From Bacteroidaceae bacterium (GTDB lineage: Bacteria > Bacteroidota > Bacteroidia > Bacteroidales > Bacteroidaceae): a stretch of 30,151 bases of DNA. Position numbers and translations under genes: made by a program. The stretch covers positions 1-30,151 of the forward strand of contig JAFZSA010000019.1 of NCBI GenBank assembly GCA_017619585.1. The letters run 5' to 3'. Positions 13,683-20,702 of this stretch are shown here, piece by piece. How positions within the stretch are numbered: position 1 is the stretch's first letter; every line of letters begins with the position of its first letter. The notes below the pieces were generated by a model that saw nothing but the letters and a program-made list of their open reading frames with translations, did not search any database and had not been told where the DNA came from.

Positions 13683-15734
13683 TTATTCTGCTTTGTACTT
13701 ATCCAAGCCCTTCTGCAGGAAATCCAGATAAGCACTTATATCCTCGTTATAAGAATAGGATTTGTTGAGAGGATGCCCCTCGTTGTTAAGCAGCACATAG
13801 AAAGGCTGTGCATTGGCACCGAACTTGCTACGCTGCAGGTAGCTCCATCTGTCACCGACCGTACGAAGTTTCACATCCTGACCATTCTCCTTCACTATCA
13901 ATGTCTCGGGAAGCGGAGTCTTCTCATCAACATACAGAGTAATGAGCACATACTTATTGTTCATGATATCTGCCACACGGGGATCCGTCCAAACAGCAGC
14001 CTCCATCTTGCGACAGTTCACACAACCATAACCGGTAAAGTCAATCATTACGGGCATATTGTGAGCCTTGGCATAAGCCATGCCCTCGTCATAATCAGTA
14101 AAACGAGCCTTCACTTCGTTGTCATACAGATTAAAATCCTGGGTCTGCATGGGAGGAGCAAAAGCACTGACAGCCTTACAGGGAGCGCCCCAAAGGCCGG
14201 GTACCATATACAGGGCAAAGGCAAATGACAATAAGCCTGCGAAGAAACGGGGTATGCTGGTACGATGGTTCACAACAACCTCGCCCATCTCGTCATACTC
14301 ATCCTCATCGTGGGGGAAACGAATCCATCCAATCAGGTATGCGCCCAACAGAGCAAAAAGCATAATCCACAGGCAAAGGAAAGCCTCGCGGTCAAGCAGA
14401 TGCCAGCCGTAAGCCAAATCAGCCACACTGAGGAACTTCAGGGCAAAGGCCAGTTCCAGGAAGCCCAAGCATACCTTTACGCAGTTCATCCAGTTACCAC
14501 TCTTGGGCGCACTCTTGAGCCAAGCAGGGAACATAGCGAAGAGGGTGAAAGGCAGAGCTAAGGCAATAGCAAATCCCAACATACCGATGGTGGGAGCCAA
14601 CAAATTACCCGTTGTACCTAACTCCACCAGCAAGAAGCCAATGATAGGACCTGTGCAGGAGAAGCTGACCAAGCTCAGCGTAAATGCCATCAGGAAGATA
14701 CTGAGAAGACCTGTTGTGGATTCTGACTTCTTGTCGACAGCATTGGTGAAACGACTGGGCAAAGTAATCTCGAAACCACCTAGGAAGCTTGCACCAAATA
14801 CCAGCAACATCAGGAAGAAGAAGATATTGAATACCGCATTGGTACTTAGCGCATTCAGAGCACTGGCACCGAAGCACAATGTCACAAACAGGCCTAATGC
14901 CACATATATAATTACGATACTGATTCCATAGGTGACAGCATCACGGATACTCTTGCTACGCTCTTTATTACGTTTCAGGAAGAAACTTACTGTCATGGGG
15001 ATAATGGGCCATACACAGGGAGTCAGCAAAGCTACCAATCCACCCAGCATTCCCAGCAGGAAGATACCTATAAGGCTATTATCCTTGGTATCGGCACCCT
15101 CCTCTAAGGCCTTCAACTCATCAATAACTGGAGTCCAAAGGTCACCTGAGAACTCTGCAGGAGCATCTACGCTATCAGTCGCCAATGTATCGGCGACAAC
15201 CGTATCAGCAACAGGAACTGACTCTTCTAGCACCTTCTCTTCTGCCTTCTCCTTTTCTGCAGATGTCTTGTCTGCCTGAGGCGTTCCTGTCCCCTCGAAT
15301 TTAAACTCAACATTGGTGGGAGGCATGCAATTCTGATCGTTACATGCTCCGTAAGTCAGATAACCAGCCACCTCATATTTAGGTTCTGTTATGGTGAACT
15401 TCTGGGCGAACTTAGCTGTTCCCTCCATGTAGCTCACCTCCATATCAAACATCTCATCCATAGCACGATGAAGGGACCCCGTTGCACGGAACTTACCATC
15501 GGGCTTCAGACCGACTGTTTTTTCGAGTGTCAACTCGGCACGCGTAGGACCGCCATCGGCAATATCCGTACCATAGACATGCCACCCGGCATCCACCTTA
15601 CCAACGAACTCTACCTCAATCGTGTTTTCTGAAATTTTCTTCTGCTGAACAGAGAACTTAACTGGGTTTGGCATCTGTGCAACACAAGCCAATGTGCAAC
15701 AGACGAACATCAAAAAAAGAATGTGTTTCTTCAT
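13683..15734 (-). CDS. dsbD: thiol:disulfide interchange protein, DsbD family
   Basis: Carries reducing power from the cytoplasm across the inner membrane to periplasmic thiols. In order: a signal peptide (1-19); an N-terminal beta-sandwich domain (about 20-140) with Cys pair GACNDQNCMPP; an Asp/Glu/Ala/Val-rich linker; a membrane domain of eight hydrophobic segments (about 215-520) with the two conserved cysteines C240 (LLTPCVWPIIP) and C360 (SFSCTGPIIG); and a C-terminal thioredoxin-like domain with CVNC (C571, C574). All six redox cysteines are thus present. The length (683) is slightly above that of the E. coli protein. It is transcribed alone, with a TACCTTTG promoter box upstream and a strong terminator downstream. 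Confidence 0.93.
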   Translation of the reverse strand: MKKHILFLMFVCCTLACVAQMPNPVKFSVQQKKISENTIEVEFVGKVDAGWHVYGTDIADGGPTRAELTLEKTVGLKPDGKFRATGSLHRAMDEMFDMEVSYMEGTAKFAQKFTITEPKYEVAGYLTYGACNDQNCMPPTNVEFKFEGTGTPQADKTSAEKEKAEEKVLEESVPVADTVVADTLATDSVDAPAEFSGDLWTPVIDELKALEEGADTKDNSLIGIFLLGMLGGLVALLTPCVWPIIPMTVSFFLKRNKERSKSIRDAVTYGISIVIIYVALGLFVTLCFGASALNALSTNAVFNIFFFLMLLVFGASFLGGFEITLPSRFTNAVDKKSESTTGLLSIFLMAFTLSLVSFSCTGPIIGFLLVELGTTGNLLAPTIGMLGFAIALALPFTLFAMFPAWLKSAPKSGNWMNCVKVCLGFLELAFALKFLSVADLAYGWHLLDREAFLCLWIMLFALLGAYLIGWIRFPHDEDEYDEMGEVVVNHRTSIPRFFAGLLSFAFALYMVPGLWGAPCKAVSAFAPPMQTQDFNLYDNEVKARFTDYDEGMAYAKAHNMPVMIDFTGYGCVNCRKMEAAVWTDPRVADIMNNKYVLITLYVDEKTPLPETLIVKENGQDVKLRTVGDRWSYLQRSKFGANAQPFYVLLNNEGHPLNKSYSYNEDISAYLDFLQKGLDKYKAE

Positions 15735-15753
15735 ATCCCTAAAATTTTGCCTG

Positions 15754-15761
15754 CAAAGGTA
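15754..15761 (-). promoter_or_regulatory. candidate -7 box for the dsbD-type gene
   Basis: TACCTTTG on the minus strand is an exact TAnnTTTG match, 19 bases before the ATG at 15734. The -33 region holds only a partial match (CCTTTAG). Confidence 0.6.
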
Positions 15762-15892
15762 TAATTATTTTTTTGAACTAAAGGCGAACGGCCATCCTTT
15801 TTAATACATTTTATAATTACGGGAGGAGGTCTGCCAGTATTCCTACACTATACACGCGCTACCCCTACACTATCCGAACACTATATGAACAT

Positions 15893-15926
15893 AAAAAACC
15901 TGCCATCCATTTATGGACAGCAGGTT
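15893..15926 (-). terminator. rho-independent terminator of the 200-residue lipoprotein gene
   Basis: AACCTGC...GCAGGTT stem (15897-15926) with an inner TCCAT/ATGGA stem, followed on the minus strand by a run of six T (15898-15893). It begins 24 bases after the lipoprotein stop codon. Confidence 0.85.
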
Positions 15927-15949
15927 ACATAATAGTTTTGAACTGTTAC

Positions 15950-16552
15950 TTACTGTTTCAACGGAGTAGTTCTACGACCGCGAGAAACAATCTGACCAGC
16001 AGAAGCTGTACTGTCTGAGAGTTCCTCACCTTCAGCACGACTTACGCTCCAATTGTTGCGAGAATAGTAACCGTAAGTATTTACATAGGGAGTCCAATCA
16101 TAATAATCAGTTAGCTTATACAGACGGAACTTAGTACCAGAGTATGGGAACACACCAGTCAGGTAGTCGTTGGTCATGTGATAATCGCTGATGCGAGTAT
16201 CCAAATCAGGATTCTCATCGTACCACAGATAGATAATGCTTCCCTCTACAGACCAGCTGAAATGGTAGTACATATACTCATATGGACCGTTTGCGTAGTA
16301 GTCGACCTGCATTCCCCTACCATGATGAGCATGGTCATAGTCGGGAATGAAAGTGATATACGTATCGTAGGAATCAAAAGTATACTCGTGACCGTATCTG
16401 TCTACGTAGTCATAGTACATACCAAAGTCACCCCTCCACTCGCCAGAGAGAACCATTGCTTTCTCTCCGTCTTCTATATATTCACAAGAACTGAGCATTG
16501 CTGCCGTTGCCATTAAGCAGAGAACCATGAAAAAGTAATGTATGCGTTTCAT
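15950..16552 (-). CDS. Tyr-rich lipoprotein of unknown function
   Basis: 200 residues. It starts with a signal peptide and lipobox MLSSC (lipidated C23), so it is an envelope lipoprotein. The mature part is very rich in Tyr and Asp (for example MYYDYVDRYGHEYTFDSYDTYITF), includes VLSGEWRGDFGMYY near its start and YLTGVFPYSGTKFRLYKL later, and looks like a small beta-barrel or lipocalin-like fold. It ends in a polar Ser/Thr/Arg tail (residues about 170-200). I cannot assign a function. It is a single-gene unit with its own promoter box and terminator, just downstream of tRNA-Leu on the same strand. Confidence 0.75.
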   Translation of the reverse strand: MKRIHYFFMVLCLMATAAMLSSCEYIEDGEKAMVLSGEWRGDFGMYYDYVDRYGHEYTFDSYDTYITFIPDYDHAHHGRGMQVDYYANGPYEYMYYHFSWSVEGSIIYLWYDENPDLDTRISDYHMTNDYLTGVFPYSGTKFRLYKLTDYYDWTPYVNTYGYYSRNNWSVSRAEGEELSDSTASAGQIVSRGRRTTPLKQ

Positions 16553-16582
16553 ATCTGTACGGTTTTAATTGTTTATCTGATG

Positions 16583-16590
16583 CAAATGTA
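16583..16590 (-). promoter_or_regulatory. candidate -7 box for the Tyr-rich lipoprotein gene
   Basis: TACATTTG on the minus strand is an exact TAnnTTTG match, 30 bases before the ATG at 16552. No good -33 TTTG is seen. Confidence 0.55.
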
Positions 16591-16702
16591 CACTTAATAA
16601 AAACCCGAACAGAAGGAAAACAGATAAAAGGCGGTAGGATTTTCCCTATGGCACAAAAAAAAAATCCCCTTAGCCGTAAAAGCCAAGAGGAATTTTGTGG
16701 GG

Positions 16703-16787
16703 TGCCCGGAACGGGACTCGAACCCGTACGACCGCAATGGTCAAGGGATTTTAAGTCCCTCGTGTCTACCAATTCCACCATCTGGGC
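16703..16787 (-). tRNA. tRNA-Leu (anticodon TAA)
   Basis: 85-base class II tRNA on the minus strand, from GCCCAGATGG to CGGGCA. The D arm has GGAATTGGTAGAC, the anticodon loop CTTAAAA gives UAA, a long variable arm follows (TTGACCATTGCGGTCGT), and the T arm GGGTTCGAGTCCC is perfect. It resembles bacterial tRNA-Leu(UAA) throughout. The fifth acceptor pair is A-C rather than a Watson-Crick pair. CCA is not encoded (CCC follows the discriminator A). Confidence 0.95.
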
Positions 16788-16802
16788 AGCCTTAAGCGGG
16801 GA

Positions 16803-16810
16803 CAAAATTA
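16803..16810 (-). promoter_or_regulatory. candidate -7 box for tRNA-Leu
   Basis: TAATTTTG on the minus strand, an exact TAnnTTTG match, 15 bases before the mature tRNA 5' end. The -33 position falls in a heptamer array and reads TTTC. Confidence 0.55.
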
Positions 16811-16820
16811 CAATAAAAAC

Positions 16821-16850
16821 TGAAAAGTGAAAAATGAAAAGTGAAAATTT
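16821..16850. repeat. heptamer array (GTGAAAA / ATGAAAA)
   Basis: Four tandem 7-bp units between tRNA-Leu and the Cys-rich lipoprotein gene. It is related to the array at 6615-6655 with A in place of G at one position. Confidence 0.85.
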
Positions 16851-16875
16851 TTTATATAAAGCACAGAAAATTATC

Positions 16876-17430
16876 TTAACTGTTGCTCACCACAAGGGTA
16901 TAATTCACATAACTTACGCGATAGCGATACAATGCCCTGCCTGCCTCACCATTAGAAATAAAACCTGTATTGTTCAGGTCATAAGTACGTTTGCAACTAG
17001 CACAAGTGGCAGTACCATCATTGTGAAGGGTCAGAGGCTTGGTGATGTTATAATCCTCATAACAGTTAGAGCAAGCCAAATCAAAACAAACCACTTTGCT
17101 ATCTGTCGCACCCATCTCGGGGATACTAGGCAGACCGACTATCAGACCGCTCAGCCCCAGGTAGAAACCAGAATAGCCATTAAGCGCAGTCAGATTGACA
17201 TAGGATGCCTCCTTTGCCGAGCCTTTGAAAACGAATTGCTTTCCGTTGCTGGTAATAGTGCAGAACTCGCCCATGCTATTGCATGCCGTATGGAGTGCCG
17301 GAGCCTGATAGGTATTCTCTAGCACAAACTTAGCACGTAAATTAGAATAGGTATAGTCAGCTTTATCACATGCCGTAAAGGCAGCAATAGGCAGCAGAGC
17401 CATAATAATTTTTCGGAGGGTATTGGCCAT
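16876..17430 (-). CDS. Cys-rich Rieske-like lipoprotein
   Basis: 184 residues with a signal peptide and lipobox-like FTAC (C21), so probably an envelope lipoprotein. The second half carries C115-x4-C120-x2-C123 and C143-x2-C146 within VVCFDLACSNCYEDY and GTATCASCKRTYDL, then the NNTGF turn. The spacing and the loop around the second pair recall Rieske-type ferredoxin domains, but the histidines of a Rieske [2Fe-2S] centre are replaced by cysteines, so it may bind iron or zinc as a rubredoxin-like site. It lies 41 bases after argH on the same strand and may be co-transcribed. Its redox partner and role are unknown. Confidence 0.65.
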   Translation of the reverse strand: MANTLRKIIMALLPIAAFTACDKADYTYSNLRAKFVLENTYQAPALHTACNSMGEFCTITSNGKQFVFKGSAKEASYVNLTALNGYSGFYLGLSGLIVGLPSIPEMGATDSKVVCFDLACSNCYEDYNITKPLTLHNDGTATCASCKRTYDLNNTGFISNGEAGRALYRYRVSYVNYTLVVSNS

Positions 17431-17435
17431 TTTGA

Positions 17436-17458
17436 TTAGCGGTTAAAGGTTAGCGGTT
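17436..17458 (-). repeat. short heptamer array between argH and the Rieske-like gene
   Basis: TTAGCGGTT occurs at 17436-17444 and 17450-17458; on the minus strand this reads as ACCGCTA, ACCTTTA, ACCGCTA, a 7-bp period like the other junction arrays but with a different unit. Confidence 0.65.
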
Positions 17459-17471
17459 TGCTACTAGGCTG

Positions 17472-18809
17472 TTATTTGTTTAACAACTTCTGCTCAGCCT
17501 CATCCATACGCTGGAAATTAAAGCCCTGCCATACTTCTTCCATCAGGGCAGCTATCTGCTTGGTGCAGAGATTACCGATGGAACCCTCGTGGGTATGATG
17601 GACTTCCTTGCAGGGCGTGAATTTACCAGCCTCGATGTCCATTCCCACCTTCTTGTAGGCATCACGGAAAGGCATACCCTCTGTGGCCAGGCGGTTGACT
17701 TCCTCAACAGAGAACATAAGATCATAGCGGGAATCAGAAAGAATGTCCTCGTTGACCTTTATCTTAGTAATAATGTATGTGGTCATCTGCAGGCAGTCGC
17801 GCAACTCCTGGAAGGCTGGAAGGAACACCTCCTTAATAATCTGCAGGTCGCGGAAGTATCCACTGGGCAGATTGTTCATGATGAGGGTTATCTGCTGAGG
17901 CAGTGCCTGTAGTTTGTTGCACTTGGCGCGTGTCAATTCGAAGACATCAGGATTCTTCTTATGCGGCATGATGCTGGAACCTGTGGTACAGTCGTTAGGC
18001 AGCTTCACAAAAGCAAAGTTCTGACTGCTGAACATACAGGCATCGAAAGCCAGCTTGCTGATGGTACCTGCTATGCTGGCAAGGGCAAAGGCAACGTTAC
18101 GTTCCGTCTTACCACGTCCCATCTGGGCATACACCACGTTGTAGTTCATAGAATCGAAGCCAAGCAATTCAGTGGTCATTGTACGGTTCAGAGGGAAGCT
18201 GCTTCCGTATCCTGCTGCGGAACCAAGGGGATTACGATTGGTCATGCGGAAAGCGGCCTGCAGGAACATCATATCGTCCACCAGACTCTCGGCATAGGCA
18301 CCGAACCAAAGTCCGAAACTGCTAGGCATAGCCACCTGCAGATGCGTATAACCAGGCATAAGGATATCCTTGTAGCGCTCGCTCTGTGCCTGCAACTGCT
18401 GGAAGAGTTCCTTAACATCTGCAGCAATTTCCTTCAACTGACGGCGGATAAAGAGTTTCAGGTCTACCAGCACCTGATCGTTTCTGCTACGTCCCGAATG
18501 TATCTTCTTACCAACATCACCCAGTTTACGGGTCAGCATCAGTTCTACCTGAGAGTGTACATCCTCTATACCTTCCTCAATAACAAACTCACCCTTTTTA
18601 ATCTGAGCATGTATGTTTCTGAGCTCTGCCAGAAGCTGCTGCAACTCATCAGCCTGCAACAGACCTATACTCTCCAGCATAGTGATGTGAGCCATAGAGC
18701 CCAATACATCAGCCTCTGCCAAGTAGAGGTCCATCTCACGGTCGCGTCCTACAGTAAAACGCTCTATCTTGTCCTGAATCTCAAATCCTTTATCCCAAAG
18801 CTTTGCCAT
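17472..18809 (-). CDS. argH: argininosuccinate lyase
   Basis: Splits argininosuccinate into arginine and fumarate, the last step of arginine synthesis, in the cytoplasm. The 445 residues include the fumarase/lyase signature TGSSIMPHKKNPDVFELTR with the catalytic serine region S278-S279, the nucleotide-free active-site stretch HSGRSRNDQVLVDLKLF, and PGYTHLQVAMPSSFG with the catalytic histidine. The length is typical of Bacteroidetes enzymes. It is last but one in a minus-strand run with pyrE, a SRPBCC protein and a four-helix-bundle gene. An array of AACGTA/AACGTC hexamers lies just upstream of its start. Confidence 0.96.
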   Translation of the reverse strand: MAKLWDKGFEIQDKIERFTVGRDREMDLYLAEADVLGSMAHITMLESIGLLQADELQQLLAELRNIHAQIKKGEFVIEEGIEDVHSQVELMLTRKLGDVGKKIHSGRSRNDQVLVDLKLFIRRQLKEIAADVKELFQQLQAQSERYKDILMPGYTHLQVAMPSSFGLWFGAYAESLVDDMMFLQAAFRMTNRNPLGSAAGYGSSFPLNRTMTTELLGFDSMNYNVVYAQMGRGKTERNVAFALASIAGTISKLAFDACMFSSQNFAFVKLPNDCTTGSSIMPHKKNPDVFELTRAKCNKLQALPQQITLIMNNLPSGYFRDLQIIKEVFLPAFQELRDCLQMTTYIITKIKVNEDILSDSRYDLMFSVEEVNRLATEGMPFRDAYKKVGMDIEAGKFTPCKEVHHTHEGSIGNLCTKQIAALMEEVWQGFNFQRMDEAEQKLLNK

Positions 18810-18820
18810 CTTTTTGTTTT

Positions 18821-18880
18821 ATAACGTAAACGTCAACGTAAACGTCAACTTTTTCTCTTTTCTGTTTAACGTAAATGTCA
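18821..18880 (-). repeat. hexamer array, left arm around four-helix-bundle gene 2
   Basis: Tandem AACGTA and AACGTC units at 18821-18849, and a diverged copy at 18868-18880. They are inverted relative to the array at 19259-19289; TAACGTAAACGT can pair perfectly between the arms, with mismatches beyond. The region fills the gap between the enclosed gene and argH. Confidence 0.8.
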
Positions 18881-18884
18881 ACCT

Positions 18885-19256
18885 TTAAAAATTGTTCCTG
18901 ATTGAAGTTATAAGACCTGTTAATTGTTTTTGCACACTTATGACTTGCTCCACCAAGATATCGTATTGATCTTGGGGTACATAATTCAATCTACGCGCAA
19001 TAAGAAGCTGAGTTTCAACTTCATTTGCCGATCCTAAAGCCATATCAAGATAATGAGAAAAATCATTGTCTGTTGGCCTACCAGACCCTTCTGCTATATT
19101 AGAAGAGATACTAACCACGGCTCGTTGTAATTGGTCACATAAACCTTTTTTTTCAAACCATGGAAGTTTCGCTGTCACATCATACACCAACGTTGCAAGT
19201 GTTACGGCATCCTGCCACACCTTATAATTATGGAAATTACGTGATGTCTGCTGCAT
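18885..19256 (-). CDS. four-helix-bundle protein (S23-like), cassette 2
   Basis: 123 residues with the classic S23-family pattern: YKVWQDAVTLATLVYDVT at the start, QLQRAVVSISSNIAEGSGRPT in the middle, and FSHYLDMALGSANEVETQLLIARRLNYV after it. S23 proteins are encoded within 23S rRNA intervening sequences of Leptospira and others; free-standing copies are common in Bacteroidetes and of unknown function. It shares only the family fold with cassette 1 and clearly belongs to another branch. Like cassette 1 it sits between inverted tandem arrays, here of AACGTA-type hexamers, inside a run of unrelated metabolic genes. The gap from the upstream stop to its ATG is 30 bases, all repeat. Confidence 0.9.
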   Translation of the reverse strand: MQQTSRNFHNYKVWQDAVTLATLVYDVTAKLPWFEKKGLCDQLQRAVVSISSNIAEGSGRPTDNDFSHYLDMALGSANEVETQLLIARRLNYVPQDQYDILVEQVISVQKQLTGLITSIRNNF

Positions 19257-19289
19257 ATTCCGTTTACGTTCTCGTTTACGTTTACGTTA
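19257..19289 (-). repeat. hexamer array, right arm around four-helix-bundle gene 2
   Basis: Plus-strand units CGTTTA, CGTTCT, CGTTTA, CGTTTA. On the minus strand it starts with the TAA stop of the SRPBCC gene (19289-19287) and ends at the ATG of the enclosed gene. Confidence 0.85.
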
Positions 19290-19766
19290 ATAAGGAATAC
19301 TTGCCAGCATCTGTGCCAGTCCGTCTACTCCCTGTTGCAACTTACTGCCTATCACCTGCTTGATAAAGAAGTTCAGGTCAGCCTTTACGGTGAGCTTCAT
19401 AGCACACTCCGTATCTGTGGCAGGAAGCAATTGAACCCACATATTAGCCTGAATGGGAGCACCCTCCAAGGCGAACTTGATGGTCTTGTTCTCTTCACGC
19501 TCTATGATGCGCAATGTGATGTTACCCACAGGTGATGATCCCGACACGCTGTCGGAATCGAACTTCAACTCGCGCAACTTCTGCAAGACAGTATCCAACT
19601 GCTCGGGCGATGCCTTGTCACCAGCCTGCTCCAACATTTTCTCGCGAATCATAGGATTATCAAGATTCTGTTGGATAACAGCCAAGTTATTCAAATCAGA
19701 AAGGCGATCATACACCCGCTCTACGGGGTAGTATATTTTCTTAACGTCGCTCTTATATTCAGCCAT
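19287..19766 (-). CDS. START/SRPBCC-fold protein
   Basis: 159 residues, soluble. It begins EYKSDVKKIYYPVERVYDRLSDLNNLAVI and later has GNITLRIIEREENKTIKFALEG and MKLTVKADLNFFIKQVIGSKLQQGVDGLAQML, the strand-helix pattern of the polyketide-cyclase/START-like SRPBCC superfamily with a long C-terminal helix. Such proteins bind hydrophobic ligands; no ligand can be inferred. The neighbour upstream is pyrE. Array hexamers lie on both sides: an empty inverted pair before its start and the cassette 2 arm beginning at its stop codon. Confidence 0.75.
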   Translation of the reverse strand: MAEYKSDVKKIYYPVERVYDRLSDLNNLAVIQQNLDNPMIREKMLEQAGDKASPEQLDTVLQKLRELKFDSDSVSGSSPVGNITLRIIEREENKTIKFALEGAPIQANMWVQLLPATDTECAMKLTVKADLNFFIKQVIGSKLQQGVDGLAQMLASIPY

Positions 19767-19777
19767 TTTGTTATTTT

Positions 19778-19852
19778 ATAACGCAAACGTCAACGTTAAC
19801 GTCAACTGTTTTTTACGCTCTCGTTCTCGTTTACGTTCTCGTTTACGTTTTA
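19778..19852 (-). repeat. empty inverted pair of hexamer arrays between pyrE and the SRPBCC gene
   Basis: Left arm of AACGTC/AACGTT units (19778-19806) and right arm of CGTTCT/CGTTTA units (19814-19852) separated by only seven bases, mostly T. The arms pair imperfectly because left units end TC where right units read AG in complement. It has the same sequence family and orientation as the arms around cassette 2, but with no gene between them. Confidence 0.82.
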
Positions 19853-19858
19853 CTCTCT

Positions 19859-20491
19859 TTATCCGTTCCAGTGAGCGGGGTCCTTACGCCACTCGTGCAG
19901 TACCTCTACCTCATCCTCTGTAATATAGCCAGTCTTAACAGCCTGATTAACAACAGCCTCGTAGTTGGTGAGAGTGATGAGTTTCACCTTAGCTTCGCTG
20001 AATGCCTTCTCTGCAACAGGGAAGCCATAAGTGTAGCTGGCTACCATACCTACTACCTCGCAACCATTGTTACGGATAGCCTCTACAGCCTTCAAGCTAC
20101 TACCACCAGTGCTAATAAGGTCTTCTACTACAACCACCTTCATACCTGGCTTCAGTTCACCCTCGATAAGGTTCTCCAGACCGTGATCCTTTGGTTTGCT
20201 ACGAACGTAAACAAAAGGCAGGTTCAATGCATCAGCTACCAAAGCACCCTGAGCAATGGCTCCTGTAGCTACACCGGCAATAGCATCAACGTCCTGGAAG
20301 TTCTCCAAAATAATACGTGTAAGCTCAATCTTAACGAATGAGCGAAGGTCGGTATAGGAAAGGGTCTTACGGTTATCGCAATAGAAGGGGCTCTTCCAAC
20401 CGCTGGCCCAAGTAAATGGATTACTGGGCTGCAATTTAATAGCCTTTACCTTCAGTAACTTCTCTGCAAAAATGGATTCTAATGTATTCAT
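19859..20491 (-). CDS. pyrE: orotate phosphoribosyltransferase
   Basis: Joins orotate to PRPP to make OMP in pyrimidine synthesis. The PRPP-binding motif VVVVEDLISTGGSS (E123-D124) and the catalytic-loop region YVRSKPKDHGLENLIEG are intact. I place the start at 20491 (MNTLESIFAEKLLKVKAI, 210 residues, the usual family length). The frame is open upstream to 20563, but that extra 24-residue piece is atypical and lies across the promoter box at 20522-20529. It heads the minus-strand run pyrE, SRPBCC protein, four-helix-bundle gene, argH. Confidence 0.95.
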   Translation of the reverse strand: MNTLESIFAEKLLKVKAIKLQPSNPFTWASGWKSPFYCDNRKTLSYTDLRSFVKIELTRIILENFQDVDAIAGVATGAIAQGALVADALNLPFVYVRSKPKDHGLENLIEGELKPGMKVVVVEDLISTGGSSLKAVEAIRNNGCEVVGMVASYTYGFPVAEKAFSEAKVKLITLTNYEAVVNQAVKTGYITEDEVEVLHEWRKDPAHWNG

Positions 20492-20521
20492 ATTTCTTAT
20501 GTTATATCTCTTTTCGGGGTG

Positions 20522-20529
20522 CAAAATTA
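20522..20529 (-). promoter_or_regulatory. candidate -7 box for pyrE
   Basis: TAATTTTG on the minus strand, an exact TAnnTTTG match, 30 bases before the chosen pyrE start. The upstream region is T/A-rich with TTTA but no exact TTTG at -33. Confidence 0.6.
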
Positions 20530-20636
20530 CAAATAAGTGAGAGATAAATAAAATAAATCTCAATATTTATTTTTCTATCCGAACGAAAAGACATATCCTC
20601 AAATTTACGAATAAGAACACGAAAAGACAATTTTAT

Positions 20637-20667
20637 TTTGTATGGGTCAGTATTTTTCGTAATTTTG
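20637..20667 (+). promoter_or_regulatory. strong Bacteroidetes-type promoter for the YhaM-like gene
   Basis: TTTG (20637-20640), 19-base spacer, TAATTTTG (20660-20667): both boxes and their spacing match the Bacteroidetes sigma consensus. Transcription would begin near 20674, leaving a leader of about 25 bases that contains a seven-codon upstream frame. Confidence 0.75.
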
Positions 20668-20678
20668 CATTCTAAACA

Positions 20679-20702
20679 ATGAAAAAAACAGCGTCGACAT
20701 GA
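20679..20702 (+). CDS. possible seven-codon upstream open reading frame (MKKTAST)
   Basis: ATG at 20679 opens a frame of seven codons whose TGA (20700-20702) overlaps the ATG of the next gene (20699) as ATGA. It lies just downstream of a strong promoter. It could couple initiation at the main gene; it could equally be chance. Confidence 0.3.
   Translation: MKKTAST

Noticed and set aside
16648..16830. 60-codon frame crossing tRNA-Leu
   Set aside because: It spans the tRNA gene in antisense, so the frame is incidental.
17961..18824. 287-codon plus-strand frame opposite argH
   Set aside because: Long, but entirely antisense to a well-conserved enzyme and low-complexity in composition; no promoter or family resemblance seen.
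20492..20563. 24-residue N-terminal extension of pyrE
   Set aside because: It would place the start upstream of the TAATTTTG promoter box, and orotate phosphoribosyltransferases normally begin at the MNTLESIF position.
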